The notes under the pieces are model-generated. The model ran no database searches. It was not told the DNA's origin and saw only the letters and a program-made list of their open reading frames with translations. A stretch of DNA of 42,379 bases from assembly GCA_001512995.1 (NCBI GenBank), contig LFRY01000037.1, forward strand, positions 2,380-44,758, read 5' to 3'. This stretch comes from Acholeplasmatales bacterium DTU067 (lineage in GTDB: Bacteria; Bacillota_I; Bacilli_A; ML615J-28; CAG-698). A program made the position numbers and the translations under genes. Below are positions 32,048 to 40,796 of the stretch, in pieces. Position 1 is the first letter of the stretch; every line of letters begins with the position of its first letter.

Positions 32048-33685
32048 TTACCTCCTAATTGATTTTGCTGCTTTCTCTATTGCTTCCAAGGCTTCATCCG
32101 GTAATTTATTGAATTCATCGAGTCCGGAGACATACTCCAGCCTGTCCAGGAGGCGTCTTTCAACCATTTCCAGATAGTTTCTGTCCGAAAAATCAGGCAG
32201 GAATCCTTCAAGCGGATAGTATTCCAAATCAGCAAACGGACCAAAGGGTTGGAATTCCGCCCTATCCGTGACGATGTCCTCGATCAGACCGAGGGTTGTC
32301 TGCGGGCCGATTTTTTTGGTTAAGAAATGGCCGGTGTTGATGATGTAACAAGCCACATTCCTTTCAGAAAAAAGTTTCTTGAATTTCAGATAATCCTTTT
32401 TTAAGGGATAGAGCCTGAAAGGATTGGCATAGGGAACGATGACGAGTTTGTTCGGGTCCTCCCCGGGAACATATTCCGCCGTGGTCCTTTTCGTGGCGAG
32501 GGTTGCGCCCATGGCGGAAGCGAGTTCGGGGCGCGTCACTTTCAGAACGGGAGGCAGACTGTCATCCTTCATGATCCAGAAAATGGCGTCGCAGGGCTCT
32601 TCGAATCGGTATTCGCGGTTCGGCGTCGCGAATCGTGATTTCACGGCCCGCCCGTTCCCGCTTTGGATGTCCTCCGTGACGGGAACGATTCTTCCTTCGG
32701 AATCCAGGGTCGCGCCGCAGTTTTGGATGGTGAGAAAATACTTGGTCTGCGGTTCCGTCAATGGATAGTCCTGGGTTTTGTCGAAATAGGATTGTTCAAG
32801 GGAAATTGAGTATGCGTCCTTGTCGGAAATGATGAAAGCATCGTCGTGGAGAACGGTCGTCGAAAATTTCTCGCCGTGGTCCGAGAGCGTGATCGTCGAT
32901 TTCCCGGAACCGGAAAGCCCGAAGACGCCGATCACCTTCTGATTTCCGGAAGGAAGATTGAAGCGCTTCTGTCCGCCGTGGCAGGGTGTGTAACCGTTCC
33001 TCTCCGCAATCGTCCAAGCGAGCGTCAGCGTGCCCTTTTTGAATTCCCCGAAATAACGCATTCCGAGAATTGCCGCACAGTTGTGTTCGGCATCGAACAG
33101 GGCCAAACCATCGGGATGTTCCTCAGGATAGTAATCGGGATTGGCGAAGATGAAGATGTCCCCCTCGTCCAATACCAGCGAATCTTTATACATTTCCGTA
33201 TATTCTTCATTCGCAATTTGAAAGTTCAATAACCAGGAATAAAGCGTGTTCTCATACCCTTCCGGAACCAAGAGATGCGCTTTGAGCATGAAATCCTTGT
33301 CAAGCCCGACATACGCTTCCGCATGATACATCTTCCTGTTCCGCGATAAAAAGACAGCTTCCCGCAGCAGATCCGCGAATTTATTCCTGTTTTCGCCATT
33401 TACGAGTCTGCGCAACCGCGCCTGGCGTCCGGTGATTTTTCCGTCATTGAACAGCAAAACTTTTGCGTCCCTCGGCAGCCCCAGCGCTTCCGGATTGTGC
33501 ACATCGAGACCGGTAATGATCGTTCCCGGAGCTCTTTTAGCCAGCTCATACGCCTCACTCAAGCTTCTCACATGGTGCACGTTGTTCCAATAAAAGGGCG
33601 TTTCGATGATCGTTCTGATGCGGTTAAAGAGTTTCGGATTCCGGGTTCCGATATCTTGAACCGGAAGCTTGCTTTTTGTTGCCAT
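32048..33685 (-). CDS. pckA: Phosphoenolpyruvate carboxykinase (ATP), divergent
   Basis: Interconverts oxaloacetate plus ATP with PEP, CO2 and ADP. The ATG at 33685 (MATKSKLPVQD) follows AGGAGGTATC. The 545-aa product shows the kinase-1a-type P-loop as GLSGSGKST near residue 260 (usual form GLSGTGKTT). Upstream are the GMRYFGEFKKGTLTLAWTIA substrate/metal region and the HGGQKRFNLPSG block; later come VLHDDAFIIS and ATKRTTAEYVPG. The N-terminus is diverged from the E. coli and Bacillus enzymes. It leads the oadA-oadG-carrier-birA-mscL operon, so PEP, oxaloacetate and pyruvate are handled together. A cluster of palindromes upstream suggests specific control. Confidence 0.92.
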   Translation of the reverse strand: MATKSKLPVQDIGTRNPKLFNRIRTIIETPFYWNNVHHVRSLSEAYELAKRAPGTIITGLDVHNPEALGLPRDAKVLLFNDGKITGRQARLRRLVNGENRNKFADLLREAVFLSRNRKMYHAEAYVGLDKDFMLKAHLLVPEGYENTLYSWLLNFQIANEEYTEMYKDSLVLDEGDIFIFANPDYYPEEHPDGLALFDAEHNCAAILGMRYFGEFKKGTLTLAWTIAERNGYTPCHGGQKRFNLPSGNQKVIGVFGLSGSGKSTITLSDHGEKFSTTVLHDDAFIISDKDAYSISLEQSYFDKTQDYPLTEPQTKYFLTIQNCGATLDSEGRIVPVTEDIQSGNGRAVKSRFATPNREYRFEEPCDAIFWIMKDDSLPPVLKVTRPELASAMGATLATKRTTAEYVPGEDPNKLVIVPYANPFRLYPLKKDYLKFKKLFSERNVACYIINTGHFLTKKIGPQTTLGLIEDIVTDRAEFQPFGPFADLEYYPLEGFLPDFSDRNYLEMVERRLLDRLEYVSGLDEFNKLPDEALEAIEKAAKSIRR

Positions 33686-33713
33686 GATACCTCCTAGCAA
33701 GATTTATAAAAAA

Positions 33714-33772
33714 GCAAATATACCCAGTATATTTGCGGATACTAAAGTATTCAATTAATATACCGGCATATT
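33714..33772. promoter_or_regulatory. Three evenly spaced palindromes upstream of pckA
   Basis: Site 1 is GCAAATATAC-CCA-GTATATTTGC (33714-33736, perfect 10-bp arms); on the minus strand it is followed by six T, so it also looks like a terminator or attenuator 29 nt before the pckA start. Site 2 is ATACT-AA-AGTAT (33739-33750). Site 3 is AATATACCGGCATATT (33757-33772, one mismatched pair). Their centres lie 19.5 and 20 nt apart. Sites 1 and 2 share ATAC...GTAT half-sites, and site 3 has one such half. Candidate promoters are TTGGAA/TATATT, overlapping site 3, and TTGAAT (17 nt) TAATAT further upstream. Confidence 0.6.
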
Positions 33773-33883
33773 GCTTTCAATTCCAAAAAAATCTAAGCCA
33801 ATATTAACACATTTCCCAGGAAAATTCAATCAGAAGACTTCTCTACTAGTATTATTTTTTTCAAGAAAAATTATTCCAGTAAA

Positions 33884-34627
33884 TCATTCAAAAAGATAAC
33901 TCAGGAAATTTTTGATTTCCACTTCCCAGAAATCCCAATCATGGTAGCCATCCCTGTAAACAAACTTCCCTTTCACATTCCTTTCCCGCGCCCTTTCCTC
34001 AAAGATTTTTGTCGCGGGCAAGAGATAATCCTGAAGCCCGCAGGAAACATACAATTTTACATCCTTCTCCGGCGAGAGCAAATTGGGCGGATTGTTTTCC
34101 GAAGCAAGGAGCGACGGAAAGTCCTCAGTCATGAAGGGAAATTCCTTTTCAAATTCAGAAATGTCACTGTGAGCAAAAATCTCAAAGGCAAGAACGCCCG
34201 AAAAACTTCCGCAGGCAAAATAGCGGTCGGGATGGGTCAGGGCCGCCTTCACCGCCCCGTAGCCCCCCATCGAAAGGCCGGCAATGAAATTGTCTTCTTT
34301 CTTTCTGGAAAGGGCAAAGACCTTTTCTAAGTATTCAGGAAGCTCTTCGGTCAGATAGGTAAAATAATTCATGCCGTTCACATTATCGAAATAAAAACTG
34401 CGGTCGCACGATGGCATGATGACGACAATGCCATAGCGCTGGGCATAGTTTTCAACCCTGGTCCATCTGAGCCAGGCGGTGGCGTTATCGGAAAGACCGT
34501 GCAAAAGCCAGAGCACCTTCCGCTCGGAAAGGGGTTTGTCCATGTTTGACGAATCAGGGATGATTGCCGTCAAAAGCGTGTTCATCTTAAGTTCCCGCGA
34601 ATGGGTGGTGAGAGTCAAAACTGCCAT
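33884..34627 (-). CDS. Esterase (S-formylglutathione hydrolase / tributyrin esterase-like)
   Basis: Cytosolic alpha/beta-hydrolase of the esterase D family, 247 aa. The N-terminal region shows VLWLLHGLSDNATAWLR (oxyanion-hole area) and VVIMPSCDRSFYFD. The nucleophile elbow is GLSMGGYGAVKAA, with Ser as nucleophile; the C-terminal DGYHDWDFW carries the catalytic His. This profile matches the EstA/tributyrin esterases of lactic acid bacteria and S-formylglutathione hydrolases. AAGGAGGAAG precedes the ATG. It stands alone between the pckA leader and the divergent M32 peptidase. The natural substrate (short-chain or acetylated-carbohydrate esters) is unknown. Confidence 0.88.
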   Translation of the reverse strand: MAVLTLTTHSRELKMNTLLTAIIPDSSNMDKPLSERKVLWLLHGLSDNATAWLRWTRVENYAQRYGIVVIMPSCDRSFYFDNVNGMNYFTYLTEELPEYLEKVFALSRKKEDNFIAGLSMGGYGAVKAALTHPDRYFACGSFSGVLAFEIFAHSDISEFEKEFPFMTEDFPSLLASENNPPNLLSPEKDVKLYVSCGLQDYLLPATKIFEERARERNVKGKFVYRDGYHDWDFWEVEIKNFLSYLFE

Positions 34628-34744
34628 AACTTCCTCCTTCTTTTATATGATATCATAAATTGCCGAGGAATTTAAGATTTATTGGCAGTTTCTCTCATAA
34701 AATTCTTTCGTTTACGAAAAATAAATTTTACATTTCCAAAAAAA

Positions 34745-34753
34745 TGTTATAAT
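34745..34753 (+). promoter_or_regulatory. Extended -10 promoter of the M32 peptidase gene
   Basis: TGTTATAAT on the plus strand, with TTTACA 15 nt before the TATAAT, 22 nt upstream of the ATG. Confidence 0.6.
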
Positions 34754-34775
34754 AATAATAAAATGAGGTGAAAAA

Positions 34776-36275
34776 ATGGAAAAAACAATCAAACAATACG
34801 AAGCCATCCGCAAAAAAAGCTTGCCTACCGCTTTGCGAACTATGTCATCAACTGGGATTCAATTACCGAAGCTCCGGAAGGCTGTTTTCCTCTCCGTTCC
34901 CAGCAGGTGGGCATCTTAAGTGAAGAAGCATATAAACTGCAGACTTCGCCGGAGACGCTCAGAATCATCGACGAGCTCTATCTTGAAAGGGACAAGCTTG
35001 ACGAAGTTTTGGCATGAAATCCAAGAAACCAAGGAAGGCCTGGACAAACTCAAAAAAGTGCCGATGCAGGAATACATTGAATACATGAGTTTGCTGGAGG
35101 AAAGCGAAAACATTTGGAGAAAGGCGAAACAGAAAAACGATTACGAGATCTTCCGCCCGACATTGGAAAAAATCGTCGCTTTCAACAGAAAATATGTGAA
35201 GTATGTGGAAACGGAAAAACTCAAAGGCTACGACGTGCTCCTTGATGAATATGAAAAGGGCATGACGATGAAAGATTATGACGAGTTCTTTTCCAAAATC
35301 AAAACCGAACTCGTTCCCTTTGTAAAGAAGGTTTTGGACAAAAAACTGGAATTAGACGATTCCTTTAATAAACTCTCCTATCCCAAAGAACAGCAAAGAG
35401 AGTTTTTTAAGTATCTGGCAGAAACATTGGGCTTTAATTTCAATAAGGGCGTTCTGAAAGAAAGCGAACATCCCTTCACATCGGGATTCGGCACCACCGA
35501 TGTCAGAGTCACCAACCACTATTACGAAAATGATTTCACTTCTTCGATTTTCTCCGGAATTCATGAACTTGGCCACGCCCTCTACGAACAGCAGATCAAT
35601 CCCGAATTGGACCACACCCTTTCCGGTGGCGGGGGCTCGATGGCCCTGCACGAATCCCAGTCGCGTTTTTATGAAAACATCATCGGCAGGAGCCTGGATT
35701 TCTGGAAAATCCATTTTCCAAAACTGAAAAGCGTTTTTAAAAAGCAACTGCGGGGCGTGAAACTCAAGGATTTCCATAAACTGATTAACAGAGCCGAAGC
35801 AAGTTTGATCCGCACAGAAGCCGACGAACTCACCTATCCGATCCACATCATGATTCGCTATGACATTGAAAAAGCTTTGTTTGCAGGCGAAATTGAAGTG
35901 AAAGACCTGCCCAGGATTTGGAACGACAAATACCAAGAATACCTGGGTCTGGAGGTTCCGAGCGACAGGGAAGGAATCCTCCAGGACATTCATTGGGCCG
36001 GAGGTTCCTTCGGCTACTTCCCCACCTACGCCCTCGGCTCCGCCTATGCCGCACAAATCTACAAAGTCATGAACAGGGATTTCAAGGTCCTGAAATCACT
36101 GCAATCCGGCGACACGAAGGAAATCAATGCTTGGCTGAAAGAACGTTTGCATAAATATGGTTCCACAAAACCCCCGAAAGAACTCTTCCGGATCTGCGTC
36201 GGCGGCAAATTCAACCCAAAGCATTACATCGATTATCTGATAAAAAAATATACCAAAATCTACGAACTCAAATAA
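34776..36275 (+). pseudogene. M32 family metallocarboxypeptidase with two frameshifts near its start
   Basis: Zinc carboxypeptidase of the Taq/Bsu type. The natural ATG is at 34776 (MEKTIKQYEAIRKK) after GAGGTG; joined, the protein is 499-500 aa, the family length. The frame breaks in a run of seven A (near 34815); eight A would restore KLAYRFANYVINWDS. It breaks back near 35008 (GTTTTGGCATG; one G less would fit), returning to the first frame before HEIQETKEGLDKLKK. The uncorrected frame stops at 34917-34919. Everything downstream is intact: the catalytic HELGH with ALYEQQINPELD, HESQSRFYEN (third zinc ligand), and the RTEADELTYPIHIMIRYDIE block. As written, only an N-truncated ~450-aa product from an internal start is possible. 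It may be an assembly error or recent decay. Confidence 0.85.
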
Positions 36276-36299
36276 AAAAGGAGGATTTCCTCCTTTTTT
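36274..36299. terminator. Bidirectional terminator between M32 peptidase and GDPD genes
   Basis: A perfect 12-bp stem AAAAAAGGAGGA-TT-TCCTCCTTTTTT between the two convergent stop codons, with T-runs in both directions. Confidence 0.88.
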
Positions 36300-37014
36300 A
36301 TCTTTTCAGATATTTCAAAACCCTGTCCGGGTAATCCGTGACCACATTATCGACCTTGTTTCGGAAAAGGACTTTTTTGATCAGCTTTTCGTCGTTCACC
36401 GTCCAAACCGAAACCGAACACTTCCGCAAATTCATTCTTGTTACAAAAAAGAACTTAAGCAAACGGTAATGGGGCGAAACGAAATCCGCTTTCGTTCTTC
36501 TTAAACGCCTGCCGGGAAAGAATTCCGAGAGCCTGGTCCGGATTGGTTTTTCCGGTTTGTCTCTGCCGAGCAGGAGCGCGGTCGTAATCTTCGGATCGAT
36601 TTCTTTGACCTGAACCAAGACTTGATCTTCAAAAGAACGGATGAAGAATTCATCGTGGCTCAGATATTTCCGGATGATGTCGACGGCTTCGCGCACATAA
36701 CCGTCTTCCTTAAACTCAATGTCAATCAAAATCTTCCCCTTGACATAGGCCAAACCTTCTTCCAAAGTGGGTACTTGGAAACTTTTTTTGGAAGCCTCGG
36801 CCCGCAATTCTTCAAAAGTGATTTCATTCACTTTCTTGCCGTTGATTTTTTCGTCATGGAAGAGCACGATGATGCCATCCTTGGTTCTCCTGATGTCTGT
36901 TTCGATGCAGTCGGCCCCCATGTCAATCGCCTTCTGAAAAGCCAATAATGTGTTTTCGGGCGCATGGCCTGAGGCGCCCCGGTGGGCAACGACCATTGTT
37001 TTCTTAAACTTCAT
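36298..37014 (-). CDS. Glycerophosphodiester phosphodiesterase
   Basis: Cleaves glycerophosphodiesters to glycerol-3-phosphate and an alcohol. The 238-aa cytosolic-type product (no signal peptide) has the family start VVAHRGASGHAPENTLLAF, the metal pair in CIETDIRRTKDG (E and D) and VLFHDEKING with the second catalytic His. It also has ILIDIEFKED and the C-terminal VSVWTVND / NVVTDYPD block. AAGGAG precedes the ATG. It lies 12 nt after kbl, so it is the third gene of the tdh-kbl operon; a functional link to threonine breakdown is not obvious. Confidence 0.94.
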   Translation of the reverse strand: MKFKKTMVVAHRGASGHAPENTLLAFQKAIDMGADCIETDIRRTKDGIIVLFHDEKINGKKVNEITFEELRAEASKKSFQVPTLEEGLAYVKGKILIDIEFKEDGYVREAVDIIRKYLSHDEFFIRSFEDQVLVQVKEIDPKITTALLLGRDKPEKPIRTRLSEFFPGRRLRRTKADFVSPHYRLLKFFFVTRMNLRKCSVSVWTVNDEKLIKKVLFRNKVDNVVTDYPDRVLKYLKR

Positions 37015-37026
37015 CTCTCGCTCCTT

Positions 37027-38205
37027 TCAGATTATTCCCAAATTTTTTCCGACCTTTTCAAAAGCCCTGAGCGCAAAATCCAAATCTTCCTTGGTATGGC
37101 TTGCGCTGAGCATGACCCGGCAACGCCCCGTTCCCTTGGGCACCGTCGGATAAACGATACCCGATACGAAAACACCTTCTTCCAGCAATTCTCGGGAAAA
37201 TTCCATCGTTTTTGCTTCTTCGCCAATCATCACCGGCGTAATCGGGGTTTCGCTTTTGCCGATGTCAAAGCCGTGACTTTTCAACCCCTCTTTGAAATAC
37301 CGTGCGTTCTCCCAGAGTTTCTCCGTGTATTCTTCGCTTTCCATCAGGATTTTCACCGCTTCAATCGTGGCTGCGGTCGCCGCCGGCGGGAGCGCCGTCG
37401 AAAAGAGCAGGGGCCGTGCCCGATGCAACAACCATTCCTTGACGATTTTTTTGGAAGCGACATAACCGCCCACGACGCCGATGGCTTTGCTCAGGGTGCC
37501 GATGATGAAATCAATCTGGCCGTTCAAACCGAAATGGTCGACCGTTCCGCGGCCACCCCGTCCCAAAACGCCGCTTCCGTGGGCATCGTCAACATAGGTC
37601 AGGCAGTCATATTTTTTCGCCAACTCCACGATTTCCGGAAGTTTTGCAAGGTCGCCGTCCATCGAAAACACGCCGTCGGTGATGATGAGTACATTTCTGT
37701 AGGCAGCGCGTTTTTCCTGAAGGATGCGTTCCAAATCCTCCATGTCATTGTGCCGATAAATGGCTTTGTCTGCGCGGGAAAGCCTGATTCCGTCAATGAT
37801 CGAAGCATGGTTCAGCTCGTCGCTCACGATCAAATCATCTTTGGAGACAACTGCCTGGATCGTGCCGATATTGCAGTTCAGTCCCGACTGAAAACAGGTG
37901 ACAGCCTCCTCTTCCTTGAATTCCGCAAGTATCTTCTCCAACTCTTCCAGCAAATTTTGATTTCCGACGATCGTCCTGACGCTTCCCGCCCCGACGCCGT
38001 AGTGTTCGGTCGCCCTTTTGGCGGCATCAATCAAGCGCGGATGGTTGGCAAGGCCGAGATAATTGTTGCTGGAAAGATTCACGACTCTCCTGCCGTTCAA
38101 GTTGATGACATTGGCGCAGGGCCCATGATTGACGGGCAGTTTCCTGTAAGTCCCCTCCGCCTTCAGCATTTCCACATTTTCTCTGAGATAATCCAATTTA
38201 CCCAT
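37027..38205 (-). CDS. kbl: Glycine C-acetyltransferase (2-amino-3-ketobutyrate CoA ligase)
   Basis: PLP enzyme that splits 2-amino-3-oxobutyrate with CoA into glycine and acetyl-CoA. The ATG at 38205 follows GGAGGAAATTG. The 392-aa length fits. Landmarks: [28 protein letters not shown] (Kbl usually has SVRFICGT at this place), [16 protein letters not shown] and the PLP-lysine motif [13 protein letters not shown]. Since 7-keto-8-aminopelargonate synthase (BioF) and ALA synthase share the fold, the neighbouring tdh decides the call. It overlaps tdh by 8 nt. The acetyl-CoA formed could be converted by the PduL enzyme. Confidence 0.93.
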   Translation of the reverse strand: MGKLDYLRENVEMLKAEGTYRKLPVNHGPCANVINLNGRRVVNLSSNNYLGLANHPRLIDAAKRATEHYGVGAGSVRTIVGNQNLLEELEKILAEFKEEEAVTCFQSGLNCNIGTIQAVVSKDDLIVSDELNHASIIDGIRLSRADKAIYRHNDMEDLERILQEKRAAYRNVLIITDGVFSMDGDLAKLPEIVELAKKYDCLTYVDDAHGSGVLGRGGRGTVDHFGLNGQIDFIIGTLSKAIGVVGGYVASKKIVKEWLLHRARPLLFSTALPPAATAATIEAVKILMESEEYTEKLWENARYFKEGLKSHGFDIGKSETPITPVMIGEEAKTMEFSRELLEEGVFVSGIVYPTVPKGTGRCRVMLSASHTKEDLDFALRAFEKVGKNLGII

Positions 38206-39274
38206 CAATTTCCTCCGGAATCAATACAATTTTTCCGCAATTCCCGCTGCCCATGATTTCGCCCGCGCGGTTGATTTCGCGGAGGGGCAGCTCATGCGTG
38301 ATGATTTTATCCAAATGCAGTTTCCCGCTTTCAACAAGCTCCTTCACCTGATGCCAGGAGTCATAGATCCTCCTTCCCGTGACTCCGTAAATGCTGATGC
38401 CCTTGTGGACCACATATTTTGAAAAGTCTAGCTCTATTTTTTCACTCGGGAGCCCCAGCATGCTGATGCCCCCGCCCGGCTTCAGATATCTGAAAGCTTC
38501 TTCAATCGCGCCCTTATTGCCGGTGAATTCGCCGATGACATCCGCGCCCTTGCCCCCCGTTTCCTCAAACACGCGCTCAGTCACATTTTCCCGTGTCGGA
38601 TTGATGACGACGTCCGCCCCGATTTCCCAAGCGAGCGTCTCCCGATAGGGCTTGATTTCAACCGCGATCACCTTCCGGGCTCCGTAAGCTTTGGCCACGT
38701 CTATCGCCATCAGCCCGATCGGGCCGCAGCCCAACACCACGACATCCTTACCCTTGACCGGAAAATGGGCCATGGTATGCACCGCATTCCCCAAGGGCTC
38801 CTGGATGGAGAGAAATAGCGGATTGATGTCCTTGCTGTTGATGAAACAATTCGCCGCGGGGATTTTTACATAGTTGGCGAAACAACCGTCTATGTCGAGC
38901 CCAATCACCTTCGTTTCCGCACAGATATGGCCTTCGCTGCGCTCGCAAAACTCACATTCCCAGCAAATGATGTGGGTTTCAGCGCTGACCAAATCCCCCA
39001 CCTTGACATTCTGCACATCCGAGCCGATTTTAATAATTTCACCGCTGAACTCATGGCCGACGATGAGCGGAAGCTTGATCCTCTCCCTTGCATAATCATC
39101 GTAGAGATAAAGGTGATAATCCGTCCCGCAAAAAGAAGCGCGGAAGACTTTGACCAAAACCTCATCCGGTTTTAAATCCGTACTAATCGTGACTTTCTTT
39201 AAGGAAAAGCCTTTTTCCGGCCTATCCTTAACTACAGCAAACATCTCCAATGTTTTCACATCATCAGATAACAT
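38198..39274 (-). CDS. tdh: Threonine 3-dehydrogenase-type zinc alcohol dehydrogenase
   Basis: Predicted to oxidise L-threonine to 2-amino-3-oxobutyrate with NAD. The ATG at 39274 ([11 protein letters not shown]) follows AAGGAGAAGGTA; a TTG-started extension is not needed. The 358-aa medium-chain dehydrogenase has the catalytic-zinc Cys in [22 protein letters not shown] with its His-Glu, and structural-zinc cysteines in [17 protein letters not shown]. The cofactor site is [14 protein letters not shown], with acidic E at the strand end (VIAVEIKP) suggesting NAD. It is directly upstream of kbl, which makes the threonine-to-glycine route the best reading. Its promoter lies at 39376-39404 and leaves a leader of roughly 95 nt with no recognised riboswitch. 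Confidence 0.9.
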   Translation of the reverse strand: MLSDDVKTLEMFAVVKDRPEKGFSLKKVTISTDLKPDEVLVKVFRASFCGTDYHLYLYDDYARERIKLPLIVGHEFSGEIIKIGSDVQNVKVGDLVSAETHIICWECEFCERSEGHICAETKVIGLDIDGCFANYVKIPAANCFINSKDINPLFLSIQEPLGNAVHTMAHFPVKGKDVVVLGCGPIGLMAIDVAKAYGARKVIAVEIKPYRETLAWEIGADVVINPTRENVTERVFEETGGKGADVIGEFTGNKGAIEEAFRYLKPGGGISMLGLPSEKIELDFSKYVVHKGISIYGVTGRRIYDSWHQVKELVESGKLHLDKIITHELPLREINRAGEIMGSGNCGKIVLIPEEIDG

Positions 39275-39375
39275 TACCTTCTCCTTTATATCTTTCAATT
39301 CATTGCTTTTTCCAGGCCCCCATCAAGCCAAAAACAGAAAAGACTGCCCTTCCTTGTTAAGCATACCGCATTTAA

Positions 39376-39404
39376 ATTATACCAAATTTTCGTCACAAAT
39401 ACAA
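39376..39404 (-). promoter_or_regulatory. Promoter of tdh-kbl operon
   Basis: Minus-strand TTGTAT (39399-39404), 17-nt spacer, TATAAT (39376-39381) with a TGG extension. Confidence 0.78.
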
Positions 39405-39427
39405 TTTCAGAAACAGGCTTTTTGAAT

Positions 39428-39459
39428 AAAAAAACCAAAATAAACTATGTTTATTTTGG
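39428..39459 (-). terminator. Terminator of galM
   Basis: An 11-bp perfect stem CCAAAATAAAC / GTTTATTTTGG with a 3-nt loop and seven T on the minus strand, 10 nt after the galM stop. Confidence 0.88.
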
Positions 39460-39468
39460 CTTGAACAG

Positions 39469-40446
39469 TCAATTATCGGCAAGTTTCCAGACGGTCTTTG
39501 GGGTGTATTTTTCATTCGGTCCGTAAAGATTGCGGTCCGCAAATTCCGGAATGTTGGGAGAATTGGGCACGCCCTGCGTTTCCAGGCAGAGTGCCATGTT
39601 CTTATAACCCCTGATTCCTCCGGCAATCCGATAATCCTCATTAATCATGTTTCCGGCATAAAAGACAACCACATCCTCGGTCGAATGCACTTCCAAACTT
39701 AAACCGGTGAGCGGAGAACGGAGCGTCGCCACATGGCTCATCTCCCCGGCTCTGTTGACCAGGTAGGGATGGTCAAAACCGCCCGCAATTTTCAGTTGCT
39801 CAAAATTAGCATTAATGTCCTGACCGATCGGTTTCATCTTTCGGAAATCAAGGGGTGTGTTTTCGACCAAAGCCGCGCCGTAGGGAATGAAATTCTCATC
39901 GAGCATGAGATAACGGTCGGCATTCAAAAAAAGCTCATGGTTCAATATTGATTTTTCCGGATCCCCGTTCAGGTTGAAATAGGCATGGTTGGTGAGGCTC
40001 AGGATTGTTTTTTTGGTCGGCTCCGCTTCATAAAGCAAATGCAATTCCCTTCCCCGTAGTCTGTAGGTGACGGAAAAAGCAACCGCCCCAGGGAAACCTT
40101 CTTCGCCGTCCTCCGCGGAAGCGCTGAATTTGATCCAATCCTCTCCCACCTCCACGGAATATTCCTTCGCATTGAATCCTTTGAACCCTCCATGCAATTG
40201 GTAGATGCCGTTGATGTTCTTCGCAACCTCATGTCTCTTGCCGTCAAGATAAAAATCCGTGATCCGTCCGGAATGACGACCGATGATGGCATTCATGTAC
40301 CCGGGATTGTTTTTCCGGTAAGTCTCCATGTCTTCGTGACCGACAATGATGTTGATTCCCGTCTTCAAATCAATGAGTTTCACGATGCAGGCCCCAAAGC
40401 TAATAAAATGCGCTTCAAGATGTTCATTTTTTAGTATGTATGTCAT
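39469..40446 (-). CDS. galM: Aldose 1-epimerase (galactose mutarotase)
   Basis: Interconverts beta- and alpha-aldoses, providing alpha-galactose to galactokinase. The ATG at 40446 (MTYILKNEHLEAHFIS) follows AAGGAGAGATAG; the upstream open frame is not used. The 325-aa product has the GalM pattern: FGACIVKLIDL, the substrate Arg in NAIIGRHSGRI, the QLHGGFKGFNAKEY block, SLTNHAYFNLNG with the catalytic His, GFDHPYLV, and the catalytic Glu in CLETQGVPNSPN. It stands alone with its own terminator, away from galK-galT and galE, so the Leloir genes are at three loci. Confidence 0.95.
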   Translation of the reverse strand: MTYILKNEHLEAHFISFGACIVKLIDLKTGINIIVGHEDMETYRKNNPGYMNAIIGRHSGRITDFYLDGKRHEVAKNINGIYQLHGGFKGFNAKEYSVEVGEDWIKFSASAEDGEEGFPGAVAFSVTYRLRGRELHLLYEAEPTKKTILSLTNHAYFNLNGDPEKSILNHELFLNADRYLMLDENFIPYGAALVENTPLDFRKMKPIGQDINANFEQLKIAGGFDHPYLVNRAGEMSHVATLRSPLTGLSLEVHSTEDVVVFYAGNMINEDYRIAGGIRGYKNMALCLETQGVPNSPNIPEFADRNLYGPNEKYTPKTVWKLADN

Positions 40447-40497
40447 TCTATCTCTCCTTAACCTGTAATATCTTAACACATTTTCCTGAAAAATAAA

Positions 40498-40525
40498 AGA
40501 AAAACCGCACTACAAAAAGTGCGGT
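40498..40525 (-). terminator. Terminator of the tRNA-Pro/tRNA-Gly transcript
   Basis: Minus-strand ACCGCAC / GTGCGGT stem with an 8-nt loop followed by five T, 12 nt past the tRNA-Gly 3' end. Confidence 0.85.
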
Positions 40526-40536
40526 CAAATTTCAAT

Positions 40537-40610
40537 TGGAGCAGGTAACGAGAATCGAACTCGCACATTCAGCTTGGAAGGCTGATGTTCTACCATTAAA
40601 CTATACCTGC
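40537..40610 (-). tRNA. tRNA-Gly (TCC anticodon)
   Basis: A 74-nt cloverleaf: acceptor GCAGGTA / TACCTGC, anticodon arm CAGC-CTTCCAA-GCTG giving TCC, T-arm with GTTCGATTC, encoded CCA. It lies 3 nt after tRNA-Pro in the same transcript. Confidence 0.96.
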
Positions 40611-40613
40611 AAA

Positions 40614-40690
40614 TGGTCGGGAAAACAGGATTTGAACCCGCGACTTCTTGGCCCCAAACCAAGCGCTCTACCAAGCTGAGCTATTTCCCG
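40614..40690 (-). tRNA. tRNA-Pro (TGG anticodon)
   Basis: A 77-nt cloverleaf: acceptor CGGGAAA / TTTCCCG with the bacterial Pro C1-G72 pair, anticodon arm CTTGG-TTTGGGG-CCAAG giving TGG, T-arm GGGTTCAAATCC, encoded CCA. First gene of the tRNA-Pro-tRNA-Gly unit. A 14-bp palindrome, ATTCATTAATGAAT, lies in the short leader. Confidence 0.96.
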
Positions 40691-40718
40691 GATTCATTAA
40701 TGAATTCTTTGCTAGTAT

Positions 40719-40747
40719 ATTATACTACAATCAACCTTCCTTGTCAA
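40719..40747 (-). promoter_or_regulatory. Promoter of tRNA-Pro/tRNA-Gly
   Basis: Consensus TTGACA (40742-40747), 17-nt spacer, TATAAT (40719-40724) on the minus strand. Confidence 0.92.
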
Positions 40748-40752
40748 CCGCA

Positions 40753-40796
40753 AAATAAAAAAGCGGATGCCGAAAAACCTAATTTTTCGCCGCCGC
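40753..40796 (-). terminator. Terminator after the signal peptidase gene
   Basis: Minus-strand hairpin GCGG...CGAAAAA / TTTTTCG...CCGC with an internal bulge, followed by six T, overlapping the stop codon. Confidence 0.75.

Noticed and set aside
36982-38256. A 424-codon open frame on the plus strand
   Set aside because: It lies antisense to kbl, whose PLP-lysine motif and length are unambiguous; the antisense frame is rich in F, H, D and Q, as mirror frames of this genome usually are.
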